A stretch of DNA of 64,000 nt from assembly GCA_035079385.1 (NCBI GenBank), contig JAVHKY010000003.1, positions 18,263,001 to 18,327,000 on the forward strand, read 5' to 3'. Below are positions 46,983 to 59,014 of this stretch, in pieces. The stretch is from Aspidiotus rigidus. Lineage: Eukaryota; Arthropoda; Insecta; Hemiptera; Diaspididae. Below the pieces are notes generated by a model, which saw only the letters and a list, made by a program, of their open reading frames with translations, was not told where the DNA came from and did not search any database. The position numbers and the translations under genes are program-made. The first letter of the stretch is position 1. Every line of letters starts with the position of its first letter.

Positions 46983-49120
46983 CACTTTATAAACGAATAC
47001 GGATCTTTTGAATCGAAAACTTTTCTCGAAAACTGATGAAAATCTACAAACGTCAACATTCATTTAATCATGTTCTGGCGTGGTTTGTTAACTCATTACA
47101 GTCTAATATCGTCATTCATACGATACCTACCTATTTCACCGCTCGAGGTCGATATGATTATCATGTTTTCATATAAAACAAAAAAAAAAAGTACTTTTCA
47201 GAGGTCTTCAGCCACGTTACATACGATGAAACTGAAGAGTCACAACAAGAGAATTCGTTCAAGTACCCTACGAATTTTTCAAAAGGTACAGCGCGCAGTC
47301 TCATATTCAGCATAATATTTATCATTTTACCTTCTGTTTTATAGAAGGAAATGAACGTGCGAGTGGGGCAATCAAATTTCAAAAGCATTCACTACAGGTA
47401 CTTTATGTTGGAAGTCCCGTTGCAGACATTTAATAACGAACATTTTTATACATTCTGCATTCATCTAATTTGAATCGCCTTACAAAATCTTTGTGATAAA
47501 ATGTCCCTGAGTGAAATTAATTATCCCTGTAAGAAAAGCATTCCTCGTTTTTATGTAATTTAAATCGCAGAAACCTTTTCGGGAAAATCATTAATTATTG
47601 TGAGAACCTTCCTTGTTGGTAACGTGAATTTTCATCTCATGAATAGACTGAACTACGTGCATATTCGGAGGATGACATTTCATAAAATTATGAAAAAAAA
47701 AAAAAAAAAATGTAGAACACTACCTAATAATACGTAATACTGTAGTACATTATTATCGAGGTTTTTGTTCACATTTTTTAAGTTCATATAAGTTATATTT
47801 TGTGGTATTTTTTAATTTTTCCAAATCGTATCTCAAGAGGAAAAAACTCAGAAATTGAACAAATATCGTTTTGGATAGACCGACATACCGATTTTAGCCA
47901 ATTTTCATGTACGTAATCGCTAGCATTCCTTCGGTTACATGAGAATAAACATTAAATATTTTAAATACCTAATAAAAATATTGGTTGAATTGAAAGAAAT
48001 TATGATCCAATATTATATCGCTAGTATTCACCATTTTCCCCTATCTCGATAAAAAATGATTGAAATTAAGAAAAACAAAATACGGTACCATAATACCTAT
48101 TTTGATTTAGTTTTTCAAAATTTCTAAATACTTTTTGCCTTTGACTAAGAATGTTATTAGAAAATTTTGATTTTCATTCACTTACCTACTATTATGCAAA
48201 TTTATAGTTGAGTTGTTCAGCGTCTTGTAATATGGGATTTCATTGTCTTACCACTTCTTTGCCACTTCTGGTAAGCGACCGATCACAAAAATATATGGCG
48301 ATTACAATATCTAGATTCTCTGATATATTATATCTGTGATTGAAACAGTCAGACTCAGAGAGGAAAGGTCGGATGCCCTTGTAGCCGGATACCCAATATT
48401 GAAATGAAGTTAGAATAGAAGGTAGCGATGAGAGCGTGAATACGATTTATGAAACGAAGAGCGGCCGGAAATAGCATCAAGTGATGCTAGGGAATCGGGT
48501 GATGAAGAACGAAGTAATGGAAGGTGAGGGAGGGAGATAGTGAGGATGTGTAAGTCTTATTGGAAAAACGATTTTATAGATTAAGTCAGATTGCCCAAGA
48601 TAACATTTAAGCTCAATGCTTAACCTCGGGCAATGTGAAAAGTCGTGTATTATTCTATTTTTCAGCCAGGTCGATAAATCTCTCGTATTGTTACAATAAT
48701 TTTTGCTGATACAGTCCTTTGATATTCAACAAACAACCTTCATAATTTTGATTTCACCGTGTCACCATCAATTGTAGATAAGAAAGGATGAAGAAAAAAT
48801 CTTGTATGGCGAGCTTGGGCTAACTGCCTACCTCTTCCTTCCTCATCTATGTGATTCCTTGTGAACATCGGCGCACTGATTAACAGTCTTTAATCATCAA
48901 TTGTATTGAAAACCTTGTCACAAATATTTGCAAAAATTATTTTGCCAACTTTCCAGAAAATAATGAGTACCTACTTACAAGAATGAACGCAGCATTCCTA
49001 TGAAATATTTCTGAAGTGATTTTAGTTTAATGAACAGGTGTCAATAATGAGATGCGACACATGAAATAAGTATAAACGTTGTTTACGGTTGATACAATTC
49101 AAGGGTATGACACCGGGTCA
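46983..49120. other. Intronic stretch upstream of the nested secreted-protein gene
   Basis: No gene was recognised. A poly-A run sits at about 47694-47710 and a purine-rich patch at 48400-48560. A short imperfect stem at about 48588-48636 (ATTGCCC...GGGCAAT) is noted but not called. Confidence 0.45.
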
Positions 49121-49125
49121 ATGAG

Positions 49126-49133
49126 TATAAAAG
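49126..49133 (+). promoter_or_regulatory. TATA box of the nested secreted-protein gene
   Basis: TATAAAAG lies 32 bp before TCAGT (49158-49162), which matches the arthropod initiator consensus at the correct spacing. The ATG follows about 92 bp after the presumed start site. This is the best-formed core promoter in the window. Confidence 0.75.
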
Positions 49134-49251
49134 GGCTCATCCTCTTGTTGAGAATCATCAGTTTTACACACAAGTATTCTTCTAGTGAAATATAACTTCC
49201 TTGTGTTCGGATACCTATTCAAATTTCTACATTTTGTTCGTAATTTTCAAT

Positions 49252-52093
49252 ATGGAAAAAAACATCATATTATTATTCATCTTCAATTTTGTTACACTGC
49301 AGGTGAGTGTCGTAGTTTGTATTCATTTTTAGACGCGAACTGAGGTAATGTCTAATAGTTTTTTGAAGAATATAGATCCATCTTCTAGAAAAAAAAAGTT
49401 GAAATGAAATAAGGACAGAAAAGCTGATCAAATATAATGGGGAATATATGTTGGCACATCAAGAAAAACACGTTTGAACAGCAGATATACAGAACAGTAA
49501 GAAAAAAAAAAAAAAAAAAAAAAAACAGAGAGCAGTAATTTGTGTCCATATTCATGACTATACATATTATGCACAGTTATTTTGGTCATATTAAAGAAAC
49601 TTTTTTTTTTTTTTTTCTACTATTCTGGTATTATCCGCTAAACATTGGTACAAGTATGTTCTTTATGACTTCTGAAATAACATGATAAGAACTAAAGGAA
49701 GGAGTGATACTCATTTGATGCTGCAGTATGTTTGATTTTTCTCCATGCAGGTACCTGCATAGTGACAGCTGCTTGATTTAGGGCGAGATGAAAAGCGGGG
49801 AAGACTGCAGAAGGCAAAGAGTGCCTCACTAGTTCAGTAGGTTACATTGCCTTAGATTTTAAGTCCCGATTTAAAATTAATAGCGATCGAATTTCTGAAA
49901 AACTAGAAGAAAACTTCCTGTAGAGCAAAAAATGAAGATCATGTTTCTCTTAGTGGATGCCGTCCATTTTGCTCTACACTACAGCTTAGCTTATATAGCA
50001 CGTATATATTAGCTCAAGTACAAAGATATAAAACATGTCAAAAAATCCTCGTATTTTTATAATTCACATATCACTAGATGTACCCTTAAATTCCATTTTT
50101 TGTAGCTGATTTTAGCGGGGAACCTGCTATCCCTTTTGTTGGGGATACTTTCAGGAAATTTTCGTTCGCGAGCGCGAGCGAGGTTGATGACGTCACGGAG
50201 AGGGGAGTGGGACTTGGAAAAATTTAGACCCACGAGCTATATATGATACGAGGGATACTTGGAAAAATTTCGACCCTCTAGCCATATATGATAGGAAGGA
50301 GACTTGGAAAAATTCTGACTCTCGAGCTATACATGATAGGAGAAGGACTTGAGATTCATCCTCCAAGCTATATACGATAGGAGTCGAAATTTTTCCAAGT
50401 TTTTTGCCGGAAAGCGAACGGCGCACGGAAAATTTTTCAAAAAAGATTCCATAAAACTGGTTCCCTGTTGAAAAATTTTCATTCTCGAGCTATATGACGA
50501 TAGAAGGGGGGGGGGGACTTGAAGAAATTTCATCCTCCAAGCCATATACAATAGGATTCAACATTTTTTTAAGTTTAGAAAAATTTAATGCTTCAAGCTA
50601 TATACAATACGAGTCAAAAGTTTTCCAAGTTTTTCGCCGGACGACACAAGGCGCGCTCGGGCTCGCGGACGATGACGTCAGGGAAAGGGAGGAGGAGACT
50701 TGGAGAAATTTCGTCCTACCTTGAAATTGCAGCGCGTTCAAGCTGTCACGTCATCATTTTTGGGACTTGGAAAAACTTCGGGCTCTAAGATTTATATGAT
50801 AGGAGCGGGAATCGGGACAGCGGGGTCCCCGCTGTTTAAGACATTCTATAGCTGTGCCCCATCTCCTAAGCTTTCCTTTTTTTTATCAGTGCGGGCAAAT
50901 TTTGTTGGTCACATATTCATTTGCTGTGCATTCGCCTTTTTCTTGATGTGCTGATAAATGTATACCGATACCCTCTACAAATTGATCATCAAAATGAAAA
51001 ATATCTATTTTTTCTACTTCAAGAAGAGTCTCTTTTAGATTCACGAATCACATTTTTGATTTTCATCTTGATTTTACAAAAATGAGACATTACCATTTAT
51101 AAATTTGTCCAATTTGATATTTCGTACAAGATTAATTATTCATAATTTCAGATTGTAATCTGCCACCCTTTGAGTTTCACACTACCTCAAATTGAAAACC
51201 CCACCTCCATACCAAGTCAATTACAACCAAATCAACTCACAAATACCGTCTCTGAATCCAGTCAGAGATACATTTTGAATCGTGAATTACCAGAAATAGT
51301 CACCGGAGAGCCAAATCTATTTAGTCAAGCAACTAAAACACTAACTGCACCTCAACAGCCTGTAGACTTGACAGCAAATAAAGCTAAAAAATATGAACCA
51401 CGCGGAATAACTGATATTCAGCCACCTGTGTCAGCTCAGGATGCGCAATTGCCGATGTCCAATTTACAAAACACGGCATCAAAAATTGTCTATAAAGTGC
51501 GCCAGACTGTCGAAGTTCCTTCCCAACCTCAGCAACAACAATCGACATCTACTGGGACTAGTTTACCAAATGTCGTTGATCAGATTCCCGCTGTATCAAC
51601 CAGCGAAACATTCAATATGGACCCAGCTGTACTAACTCAGAATGTTTATCAAGCATTGGAAGAGAATTTTGGTAGACTAGGTCCAGTCCTATATGATTTA
51701 ATTACAAGTCCAGAAGGTCTTGGAAAAGATTTTCCATCTGTCACAGCTTACGTTGCGCAACGTCTTGGAGGAGAGAACATTAGAAACGCTGTAAACACCA
51801 TTATGAATTTTTTGAACCAAGTGGACTGGCGCTCAAGAATACAATCATTGTTCAGCCGCATTGGTACTTTGCGTGATAACAGAACTGGATTGACTTTGCA
51901 GGATGTTTTCCAAGTGGTGAGGAATATTTTTGACGATCCTGAAGCACTTTCTGGGTTACGTCAACTGATTAGAAATGGTACAGATTTGTCGACGACGGCA
52001 GCAGCAAATGATTCGAATGGGCAAAAAGAAAAATTACAGCCTTCTCGTTCTTATTCGTCTAGGCCTAGGTCTCGTAGCTATGTTTATTATTAA
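49252..52093 (+). CDS. Secreted protein of unrecognised family (nested gene, two coding exons)
   Basis: Exon 1 (49252-49302) encodes the 17 residues MEKNIILLFIFNFVTLQ. The donor is CAG|GTGAGT. After an intron of about 1.85 kb, the acceptor ATTTCAG leads into exon 2 (51152-52093), starting IVICHPLSFTLPQIENP. The phase-0 junction completes a signal peptide across the intron. The product is about 330 residues: an N-terminal half rich in Gln, Ser, Thr and Pro, probably disordered (a QQQQ run near residue 140), then a probably helical region (about residues 160-285), and a Ser/Arg/Tyr tail (SRSYSSRPRSRSYVYY). It has at most one cysteine after signal cleavage. The TATA box, initiator and AATAAA support a real expressed gene. 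I do not recognise the family; a salivary or other secreted role is speculation. Its intron hosts a hairpin-repeat insertion. Confidence 0.82.
49498..49525. repeat. Poly-A run
   Basis: An uninterrupted A tract of about 25 bases lies in the intron of the nested gene; a poly-T run follows at about 49602-49617. They could mark old retroposon tails, but no element body was recognised. Confidence 0.6.
50108..50836. mobile_element. Hairpin-repeat family, AGCGGG-ended copy
   Basis: The left end has hairpin AGCGGG-GAA-CCTGCT (50114-50128, one G-T pair) and reads into GTTCGCGAGCGCGAGCGAGG and TGATGACGTCACGG. The right end has the perfect hairpin AGCGGG-GTC-CCCGCT (50819-50833). Between them are at least eight 45-bp-type units in both orientations and an internal AACAGG-type right end (about 50400-50470). 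It lies inside the intron of the nested secreted-protein gene. Confidence 0.7.
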
Positions 52094-52114
52094 AAATTGT
52101 TTAGAGTGGCTTAA

Positions 52115-52120
52115 AATAAA
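52115..52120 (+). promoter_or_regulatory. Polyadenylation signal AATAAA of the nested secreted-protein gene
   Basis: AATAAA lies 22 bases after the stop codon. A second AATAAA at 52261-52266 is an alternative, which would give a longer 3' UTR. Confidence 0.55.
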
Positions 52121-52595
52121 CATGTTGTGTCAGATGTTCCACAAATTTTTTCCACCAAATTTAATTTTTCTCCAAAAGTCCATATAATTGTGACAAAGGT
52201 GGCATTAGATAACCTATTTTCAGGATGAACAAAAGCTGTTGTGTGTGATACAATATATTGAATAAAACAAATCTTGAATTATTTTGTTTCTATTAATTAG
52301 TAATGAGTCAGATCTGTATAGCTACAACCAGTTCTACTGGTTTTCTACCGGTTCTACCGGTTGTTCTTTATCATCGGTAGTCAAGCTGCTGATAGTTTGG
52401 CTGCCAGAGGGAATAGGCCTACCGGGATTACTGATGACGACTGGAAAAAACCCAAAAGTCTCTTATGTAGGTCGGAAAAAACTTGGAAAAATTGAACGTA
52501 TGTTACCCAATGATCTTTTAATCCAGAGGTCACCTTTGGAGGTAAAACCGTAGGGTTTACAAGATTGAAAACTACTGGTACTACCACTTATTTGT

Positions 52596-53589
52596 GCCAG
52601 TAATCTCCTTCAACTGAGCAAAGCTTGCGTCAGTGTACGATCGACCTTTTCTGAATCCGTTCTGGCACTCAAGCAGGCGAGACAATCCGCCCGCTCAGTT
52701 AGCTTCCTTGCTACCAGTTTCGCTAAAATTTTGTAAGCTACGTACAGTAAACTGATTCCTCGGTAATTATTCATATTAGCCATGTCTCCTTTTTTGAACA
52801 TTGGCACGACCACTACCCTCGTGAAGTCTTAGGTACTTTCCTTTCATGAGCGATTTGGTTATACAAGTCTAGCAATGTTCTCTGTGTTACCCTTGTGGCA
52901 TATTTGAATAGCTTGGCCGGTAGATCGTCTCGATGACAATGAAGCTCTCTGTCTCACTGGTCCCCTGTCCTTTCTTTTTTGTTTCACAGATGACAGCGAA
53001 GTCAGCTTTCTGTTTTTTGAGCGCATATTCAACATCCTCGTCCTTATTGTCGAGACTACGAACATTCCACGATAAGATTTGTGCGTTAGCTACTGTTTTG
53101 TTTTTTGACAGGGGTTGACCTCCACCTGTGTTCCCGTTATTATCATCCGATCCGAGGCTGCTATTGTTGTTGCGAGTAATGTTTTTCATCTCAAGTAGTT
53201 ACCAGCTACAGGAAATATAGCTTGGGACGAGGCTGCCATCCATGCTTCCAAGCCAGCCTTGGTTTTCTGTCAGGGTTCCGACCCTTAGCCTTTGGGGTTA
53301 GCCTCCCTAGACCGCAAGGCAGAGGTTTGACCTATTTTCTCCATTACTATACCTCCGCTCTTGCGCTTCATAGGTACCCGCACTTACAATCGAGGGAAAA
53401 TAGGAACTTTTCTTGATAACGACTTTGGCCGGGTTCTTTAATCGGAGTTTTCCTTCTCCTATGCCCATCCACATTAGTCGCCGCCCGACTAGGTCGCTTG
53501 GCTTACAGGGCCGCCGCGTGAAGGCTGTGGAATTGGACTTGAGTACAGGAATGGTGGTGGGCGAGGATGGCCCTAGCGATCTGTCGATC
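52596..53589 (-). pseudogene. LINE relic: endonuclease start joined to reverse-transcriptase start by deletion
   Basis: On the - strand, a 5' UTR-like GC-richer segment (53589-53190) is followed by an ATG frame (53189-52887). That frame has the endonuclease opening ILSWNVRSLDNKDEDVEYAL and then DFAVICETKKKGQG. Immediately after come reverse-transcriptase pieces: LLDLYNQIAHE (near 52840), VVPMFKKGD...NNYRGISLL (near 52805) and NGFRKGRSYTDASFAQLKE (near 52640, another frame). The rest of the endonuclease and the catalytic part of the reverse transcriptase are missing. The WNVRSL box is intact here, unlike in the element at 1662-5740, so this belongs to a different family. Confidence 0.75.
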
Positions 53590-54062
53590 TAAATTTCGAC
53601 CTCCAAGCTATAAATGATAGGAGAGCGACTTAAAAACTTATCCAATTGGTGTATGAAGCATTGTATATCTAGTTACCTGAAGGGGTTATCTTTCAGACTA
53701 TATACACCGACCACCGAGCTCTATGTGATAGGAGGAGGGACTAGGAAAATTTTCGAGTTTCGAGTTTTGCCGGCCAGCCAGACGGCGCGGCGGACGTTTT
53801 TCCCAAGAAACCCCCTAATAAAACACGTTCCCTATTAAAACTAACGGGTTCTTTAACAGAGTTAAGCGAGGGGTGGCAACTGTTTCAGGGGGGACCTGTG
53901 ACGTCATCAAATTGTACGTTACACGTCCCGTCCTCAAACTAAAATTTCGACCTCTGAGATATATGTATTTCGTCCTCCGAGCTTTGGCGACCGGCCGGAC
54001 GGCAGACGTTTTTCAGAACCCCTCCCCCCCCCCCCCTCATAAAACAGGTTTCCTGCTAAAAG
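53590..54062. repeat. Hairpin-repeat family, two adjoining fragments
   Basis: The first fragment (53590-53845) has diverged units and a right end CACGTTCCCTATTAAAAC. The second (about 53846-54062) starts CGGGTTCTTTAACAGAGTTA, carries TGTGACGTCATCAAATTG, and ends AAAACAGGTTTCCTGCT. The segment CCAATTGGTGTAT.AAGCATT at 53640-53691 is shared with 23714-23765. Confidence 0.6.
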
Positions 54063-56435
54063 TCCAATCTTTCAACTCATAAAATATGTACCAAAATAAA
54101 TTTTCCTCCTAATACATTTCTAGGCCTAAAGTATACTATGGTAAAAATGTTAAAAAATGCAGTACGAGTATACGTCATAAAAGAGAGGAAAAATCCGAAG
54201 AAATATGAAATCGTAACGCCCATACGAGATTCTGATCCGTATTCCTATTCTATACACGTACTCGCGTAATTAGATTCATGGAATCGAAGAGTATTTCAGA
54301 TGAAAATCACCTACACTCCGACAGACACAGAATTATTTCCATTCACAATAATTTTGAGCCTACATAAGTAGTGAGGAAAAATTTCTATAAATTTCTCTAC
54401 CCGAAGAAAACAAATAATCTGAGTGTCTAGGTACTGATGCATAAAATTTTTCCTCCGTCTTCCCATACAGGTCTAATGAGCACTCCACTTTGGTGCAGCT
54501 CTCATGATTGATCTATGACAAGAATATTCTGAAAAATTTTATTTTCAGGGTTATCTAAAATCTTGGTGATATGTAGAAACTCCGTGGCTTCATGTTCATG
54601 TCGGTATAATATAGGCCACTTGATACTGCCATATCTTGGTTCTTATTTTACCACTAATCGAATATACTTACTCGTATTCGCAACATTGATAAACCTGAAC
54701 GAAGATGAGAATCTACTAAACTAAATATGAAAAAATAGAGCGAAGGGTTCACGAAAACTTGCATCGATAAACGTGGATCATTCGGTCCCGTCAGAAGTTT
54801 TCAATTTTTTTATTTGAATTGAAACATTTCAAATCGACTCATAATTACTTTTAAGTATAATCAAAATATCCTTCACGTCACTAGATCCAGTCGAGCGGCA
54901 AATTCTATCTTTGTATGCGCAGTTTGAAAATAGATATTTGATAGCTCTTATAAATGACTCGTGGCATTCGTGACAAGTTATTTCGCCAATCTTTACCCTA
55001 GCTTACTAATTGGACACACCGACCGGCATGTACCACATGTCTTCTAAATTTAGATTGGTCTTCGCATCATCAAAAAACTTATTATTTCGTTCTCATAGTA
55101 AGTATCTTATTCCGAAAAAAAATTAAAACTTTACTAAAATCATGTTGCAAGGATGATGAGATCTCTTTGCGCAGACTGAAAATCCCTCACATAGGTATTT
55201 CGTATCAACTATCCCATTTTTATGACAATCATCGGTCCTATTACTAAATTTCACCCTGTCTTCATGAAACGGCAATCAGGTCAGGTAGGAGCGTATGTAA
55301 AATGTTTCGAACTGCGAGTATGACGTACATAGGAAGGAGCAGAACTTGAGGATATGTGGAAGTTACCTCAATCTAACCATTTCAAAAATGATAGAAATGA
55401 TGGTCAGTCAAGAAGCAGTTGAGAGTAATCTGTAAAACTGTGCACTTTCCCTGACTATACGAGTTTGCCAACACAAGATACATTCCACTCTTGTCCCGGT
55501 ATTGTCTACTGAAGCGAAGCGAATAGGTACCTATCTATAAGTAGGAAATTTGATAATTTCAGTTAATATATCCTACGTACATAAAAAGAGCGAAAATATA
55601 ATCCTTGAATTGGTCCAACTCATAAATTCGATAGGAACCGTAATTCAACTTTTTTGATCTTGGTGCTTTCAACATGCTTGATTTTGGCTCGATGATTGAC
55701 TAAATAAATTCTGCGCTTATAATTTCGTTTGAGTAACCGACCTTTTCCTCATATTCTGAATTTACAAAGTTTGATAAGGTTTAAAAATTCTCCTTTGATA
55801 ATCGTAGAATTCATTCGTGTAGAAATTGAACGGAATTAGATTTTTTCCAAGACAACTTCAAACAACGTAGCGTTAACTGTAACCATTGCGTTATGGTTTA
55901 CAGTACTTATTTTAGAAATTGCGTTGATGTGACTCACCTACTCTTTGAGGTTTAATGACGCGGTAGCTTCGTGCAAAACTTACAAGAGTTATTACTTTGA
56001 ACACAAAAACTTTGATAGTTTGAGAAGTGTTGAAGAAAAATAGTCTATATACAGAAACAGGCAAAATTTATTTTCGAAAGAAAATTAAACACAGGCTACG
56101 AAAGCAAGAATAAAGTCAAACTTAACAGCGCAGCGCAGCGTAATAAGTCGATCATACTGTATAGTTTAGCTTCGCGCCTTTCTAATAGTTGGAAATTGGA
56201 AATTCAGCTTTGATCAAGGACGAAGTAACGATACAACTCCAGTTTCAACCGAAAGCCAAAAGCGCGTTTTAGACATATACATAAAGGGGAAAAAAAAAGA
56301 AAGAAGTATACACAGATTAAATGTAATATAAATAACGTTGTATGTAAGAAATAACACACACGTGTTGTTCAAAGCAATCCTCAGGCGCGGATCCAGAAAG
56401 AAATAGGATGAATCCCCCTCCCCCCACAAAAAAAC
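54063..56435. other. Intronic stretch with no recognised feature
   Basis: I see no coding motif, clear inverted repeat or tandem array in this stretch. Confidence 0.5.
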
Positions 56436-56443
56436 CTAAGCAG

Positions 56444-56645
56444 CAGTGCTGACAAGCCGACCGTCATCGGCTTAAACTTTTGCTTTGGCTTGGAAGCCGT
56501 TCGCCCATTTGCAATGAGCTGCTATCGGCTTATTTCTAATTTCATCAACTTCTTCAAGTTTTTAATATAATCAGCCTCACAATGAGTTGAGAAATCGGCT
56601 TCTGCTGCTGTTAAGTCGTTCAACTTCTTTGGCTTGTCAGCACTG
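56444..56645. mobile_element. hAT-like MITE, 202 bp, with exact 8-bp target duplication
   Basis: The ends are CAGTGCTGACAAGCC and, inverted, GGCTTGTCAGCACTG: 15 bp perfect. CTAAGCAG at 56436-56443 is repeated exactly at 56646-56653. An 8-bp duplication with termini beginning CAGTG is diagnostic of the hAT superfamily. The interior has several ATCGGCTT repeats that could be subterminal transposase-binding sites. It encodes no protein. Confidence 0.85.
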
Positions 56646-56771
56646 CTAAGCAGAAGCGAACATGTCTCCTCCAAAGACATGTAGTGTAGCACTCTATATG
56701 CATACCCCATCTCGCCCTCGTCATGGCCGTGCCCTCGTACGCAGTAAATCCCTAGTATTGCTACATGTTTT

Positions 56772-56898
56772 GGCCGATTTCCGCTCTAGTTCTACCAAAT
56801 TTCACCTGCAGCGTTAGTAACGTTCCATACAAAATATAAGTTATAGGACGCTACTAACACTGCAAGTGAAAATTAGGTAGAACTAGAGCGAAAATGGC
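56772..56898. repeat. Long imperfect hairpin, about 45-bp arms
   Basis: CGCTCTAGTTCTACC (from 56782) is inverted at about 56876-56890 (GGTAGAACTAGAGCG), with further pairing through TTTCACCTGCAG and GTTAGTA. The loop is about 20 bp of AT-rich DNA. It is probably a small palindromic MITE. Confidence 0.65.
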
Positions 56899-58195
56899 GC
56901 GAAAATTATCAGTTGGGTATATTCATGTAAGTTCTTTAGTATTGCCTAGCCTGATTTGAGCCTGGTGTAGTGTGTGTTAAGCTTCACTGATAACCTCAAC
57001 AACTCCACTCATTCGCCCCTACAACAAAATAATGACAGAAATCCTTTAAATGTATACCCGACGGGCTCGATTACAACACACCGACGAGAAATTTGATCAC
57101 CTCCATGATGCTCTTGTCGACACGACCACTTGTTGAGCAGGGACAAAAAAAATGTGACATTGGTTGTAATTTGTACCCTATATAGTCTAGTACACAATGC
57201 ACACAATACTCCTATTGACAGAAAAAGAAGTCGCGCACCCTGTCCCTTCTTTTTAGCCTTCGTAAATCCAAAAACTAACTTAGCTCATCATACCGTGGTT
57301 CTATCAGCTCAATGTCATTGATGACCTCTTTTCAAATGATGACGTCACAGTAAATAACCGCGACGATTACTTGTGACAGTTTTTCCAAGAGTGGTCCTCA
57401 GCATATAAAATACTAAAATGGAGAAAAATATAAATGCGGATTCAAATTTTAAAAAGTTGTATTGTCCCCCCCCTTTTTTTCCCCTCAAATTGGGAGTGCG
57501 TGGACAAAACAGTTCAACAGTTTTCATAGAAGCCCTTCCTTCCACTCAATTTCTTTATCCCAAAAAGTATTTGTACTGGACAATTATATATAAGTGATGT
57601 GTCTGCATTGTGAATAGAGGAAATTCTAGACTCCCTCCAACGAAAAAGCATGGATGAAAGTGGAAAACGATGGTAAATCATATCAAGTAGAATTGAAAAA
57701 CAGCTTTGAGATCTAAAAAAGACAATACATCATCAATGGACAATCTGTCGTCCATAAAATTTCCTTTCCAGCGAGGATAATTTCAGAGAAATGCATTGAG
57801 CCGATCTCGGGTTATCCTTCCTTGAAAAAGATGAATTCAACTTTTAACATGGGGAAAAGAACCAAAATGGCGGATGCGAATACCTGTTGCTGCCACATAG
57901 AATGGCTCAGGCTTTCGGCTGAAGCTAACAAGCTTTAAAAACACAGTATCATATTTTGGCTTGGGACATCATTGTCCAATTAAAATTTTATGAAAATCGG
58001 TTTTTAAGCCGTATGTGACAAAAGTTAGAAAACAGAAACCAGCTGCTAGTCAGACACACTAAATTAGGAACGGAAGAAGAAAAAAATTGATTCTTGAATT
58101 GATTTTTACAAGGCAACTCTGAGAAATAGAAAGATTTAAAAATTGCCAGATGTCAATTAAATTCTATTGATTCATTCAAAAACTCTAATTGAATG
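56899..58195. other. Intronic stretch with no recognised gene
   Basis: No family or element was recognised. A TGATGACGTCACAG palindrome at about 57338-57351 is the only familiar motif. Confidence 0.45.
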
Positions 58196-58200
58196 TCAGG

Positions 58201-58414
58201 TAGAAAAAGGGCCTTAACACAGAAAGTAGTTTTCGAGAAAAACGCATTTGAAAGTTCAGATTCATAGAAAAGCACAGTGGACGCTCCACTTCAACATAGT
58301 TTTACGTACTCTACAATGAATTAAAATTTTTACCAGATGAAGAGGAGAGAGTGCTGAACTTAAATCACTAATAATCGAAAAGGGGCCCTAAGTCGAGCTA
58401 AGGCCCTTTTTCTA
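58201..58414. mobile_element. 214-bp inverted-repeat element with TA edges
   Basis: TAGAAAAAGGGCCTTA at 58201-58216 is perfectly inverted at 58399-58414. TA at both outer edges is compatible with a Tc1/mariner-type duplication, but TA is too short to be conclusive. It has no coding capacity. Confidence 0.5.
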
Positions 58415-58709
58415 TTGCACGCCAGAAGAATGCTTTGTAACTGCTTTGTGAACAAAAAGCGCTTAGCGTTAGTGTTTTAATTTCTATTTTTTGTAATTTA
58501 ATGTACGGTGTTTGTAGCCTAAATGAAGTTTCAATCTAGTCATAAATTGAAATTTTTGTGAAAATCATTGTTAGCCAAGAGAAGCCAGAAAAAAAATAAA
58601 AAACGGCCTTTTAATATTTTCACTCTTTCGCTGACAACTAAATATAGCTTTTGGCTTTCGACTTCCGGCTTCCGGCTCCCAGTTGACTGCAACACCCTGC
58701 AGACGCTAA

Positions 58710-59009
58710 TATAGGGCAATGGCTGTTTTTGCAAATTGCATACATATTTTCCTTGAGAAGCAACATTGGCTCTTATGGGAGAAACATGCTGATCGTTAAT
58801 TTGCGAGTAGTATTCGGTTCTGAATAATAAAAGTAAGTAATGATATTGAAAGAGTAAAAGTTTATCTATTTTTTGAGCATTTACAGCGCTTTGTACCCTA
58901 TCTTGACTTTTTATTTTCAAAAGCTTTGTAGTCGATCAATCTTAACAAAACGTGCTCGAAAAATTGGAACACAAAGTATAGAATTTGCAAAAACAGCCAT
59001 CACCCTATA
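58710..59009. mobile_element. 300-bp inverted-repeat MITE
   Basis: TATAGGGCAATGGCTGTTTT continues as TGCAAATT; the whole 28-bp end is inverted at 58982-59009 with two mismatches. It abuts the hAT-like element that starts at 59015. A - strand frame through it (58540-58920) has no motif and is not called. Confidence 0.65.
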
Positions 59010-59014
59010 ACAAG

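Noticed and set aside
48580..48645. Hairpin resembling a microRNA precursor
   Set aside because: The arms differ by about six bases, with a large bulge and short paired runs, unlike a Drosha substrate.
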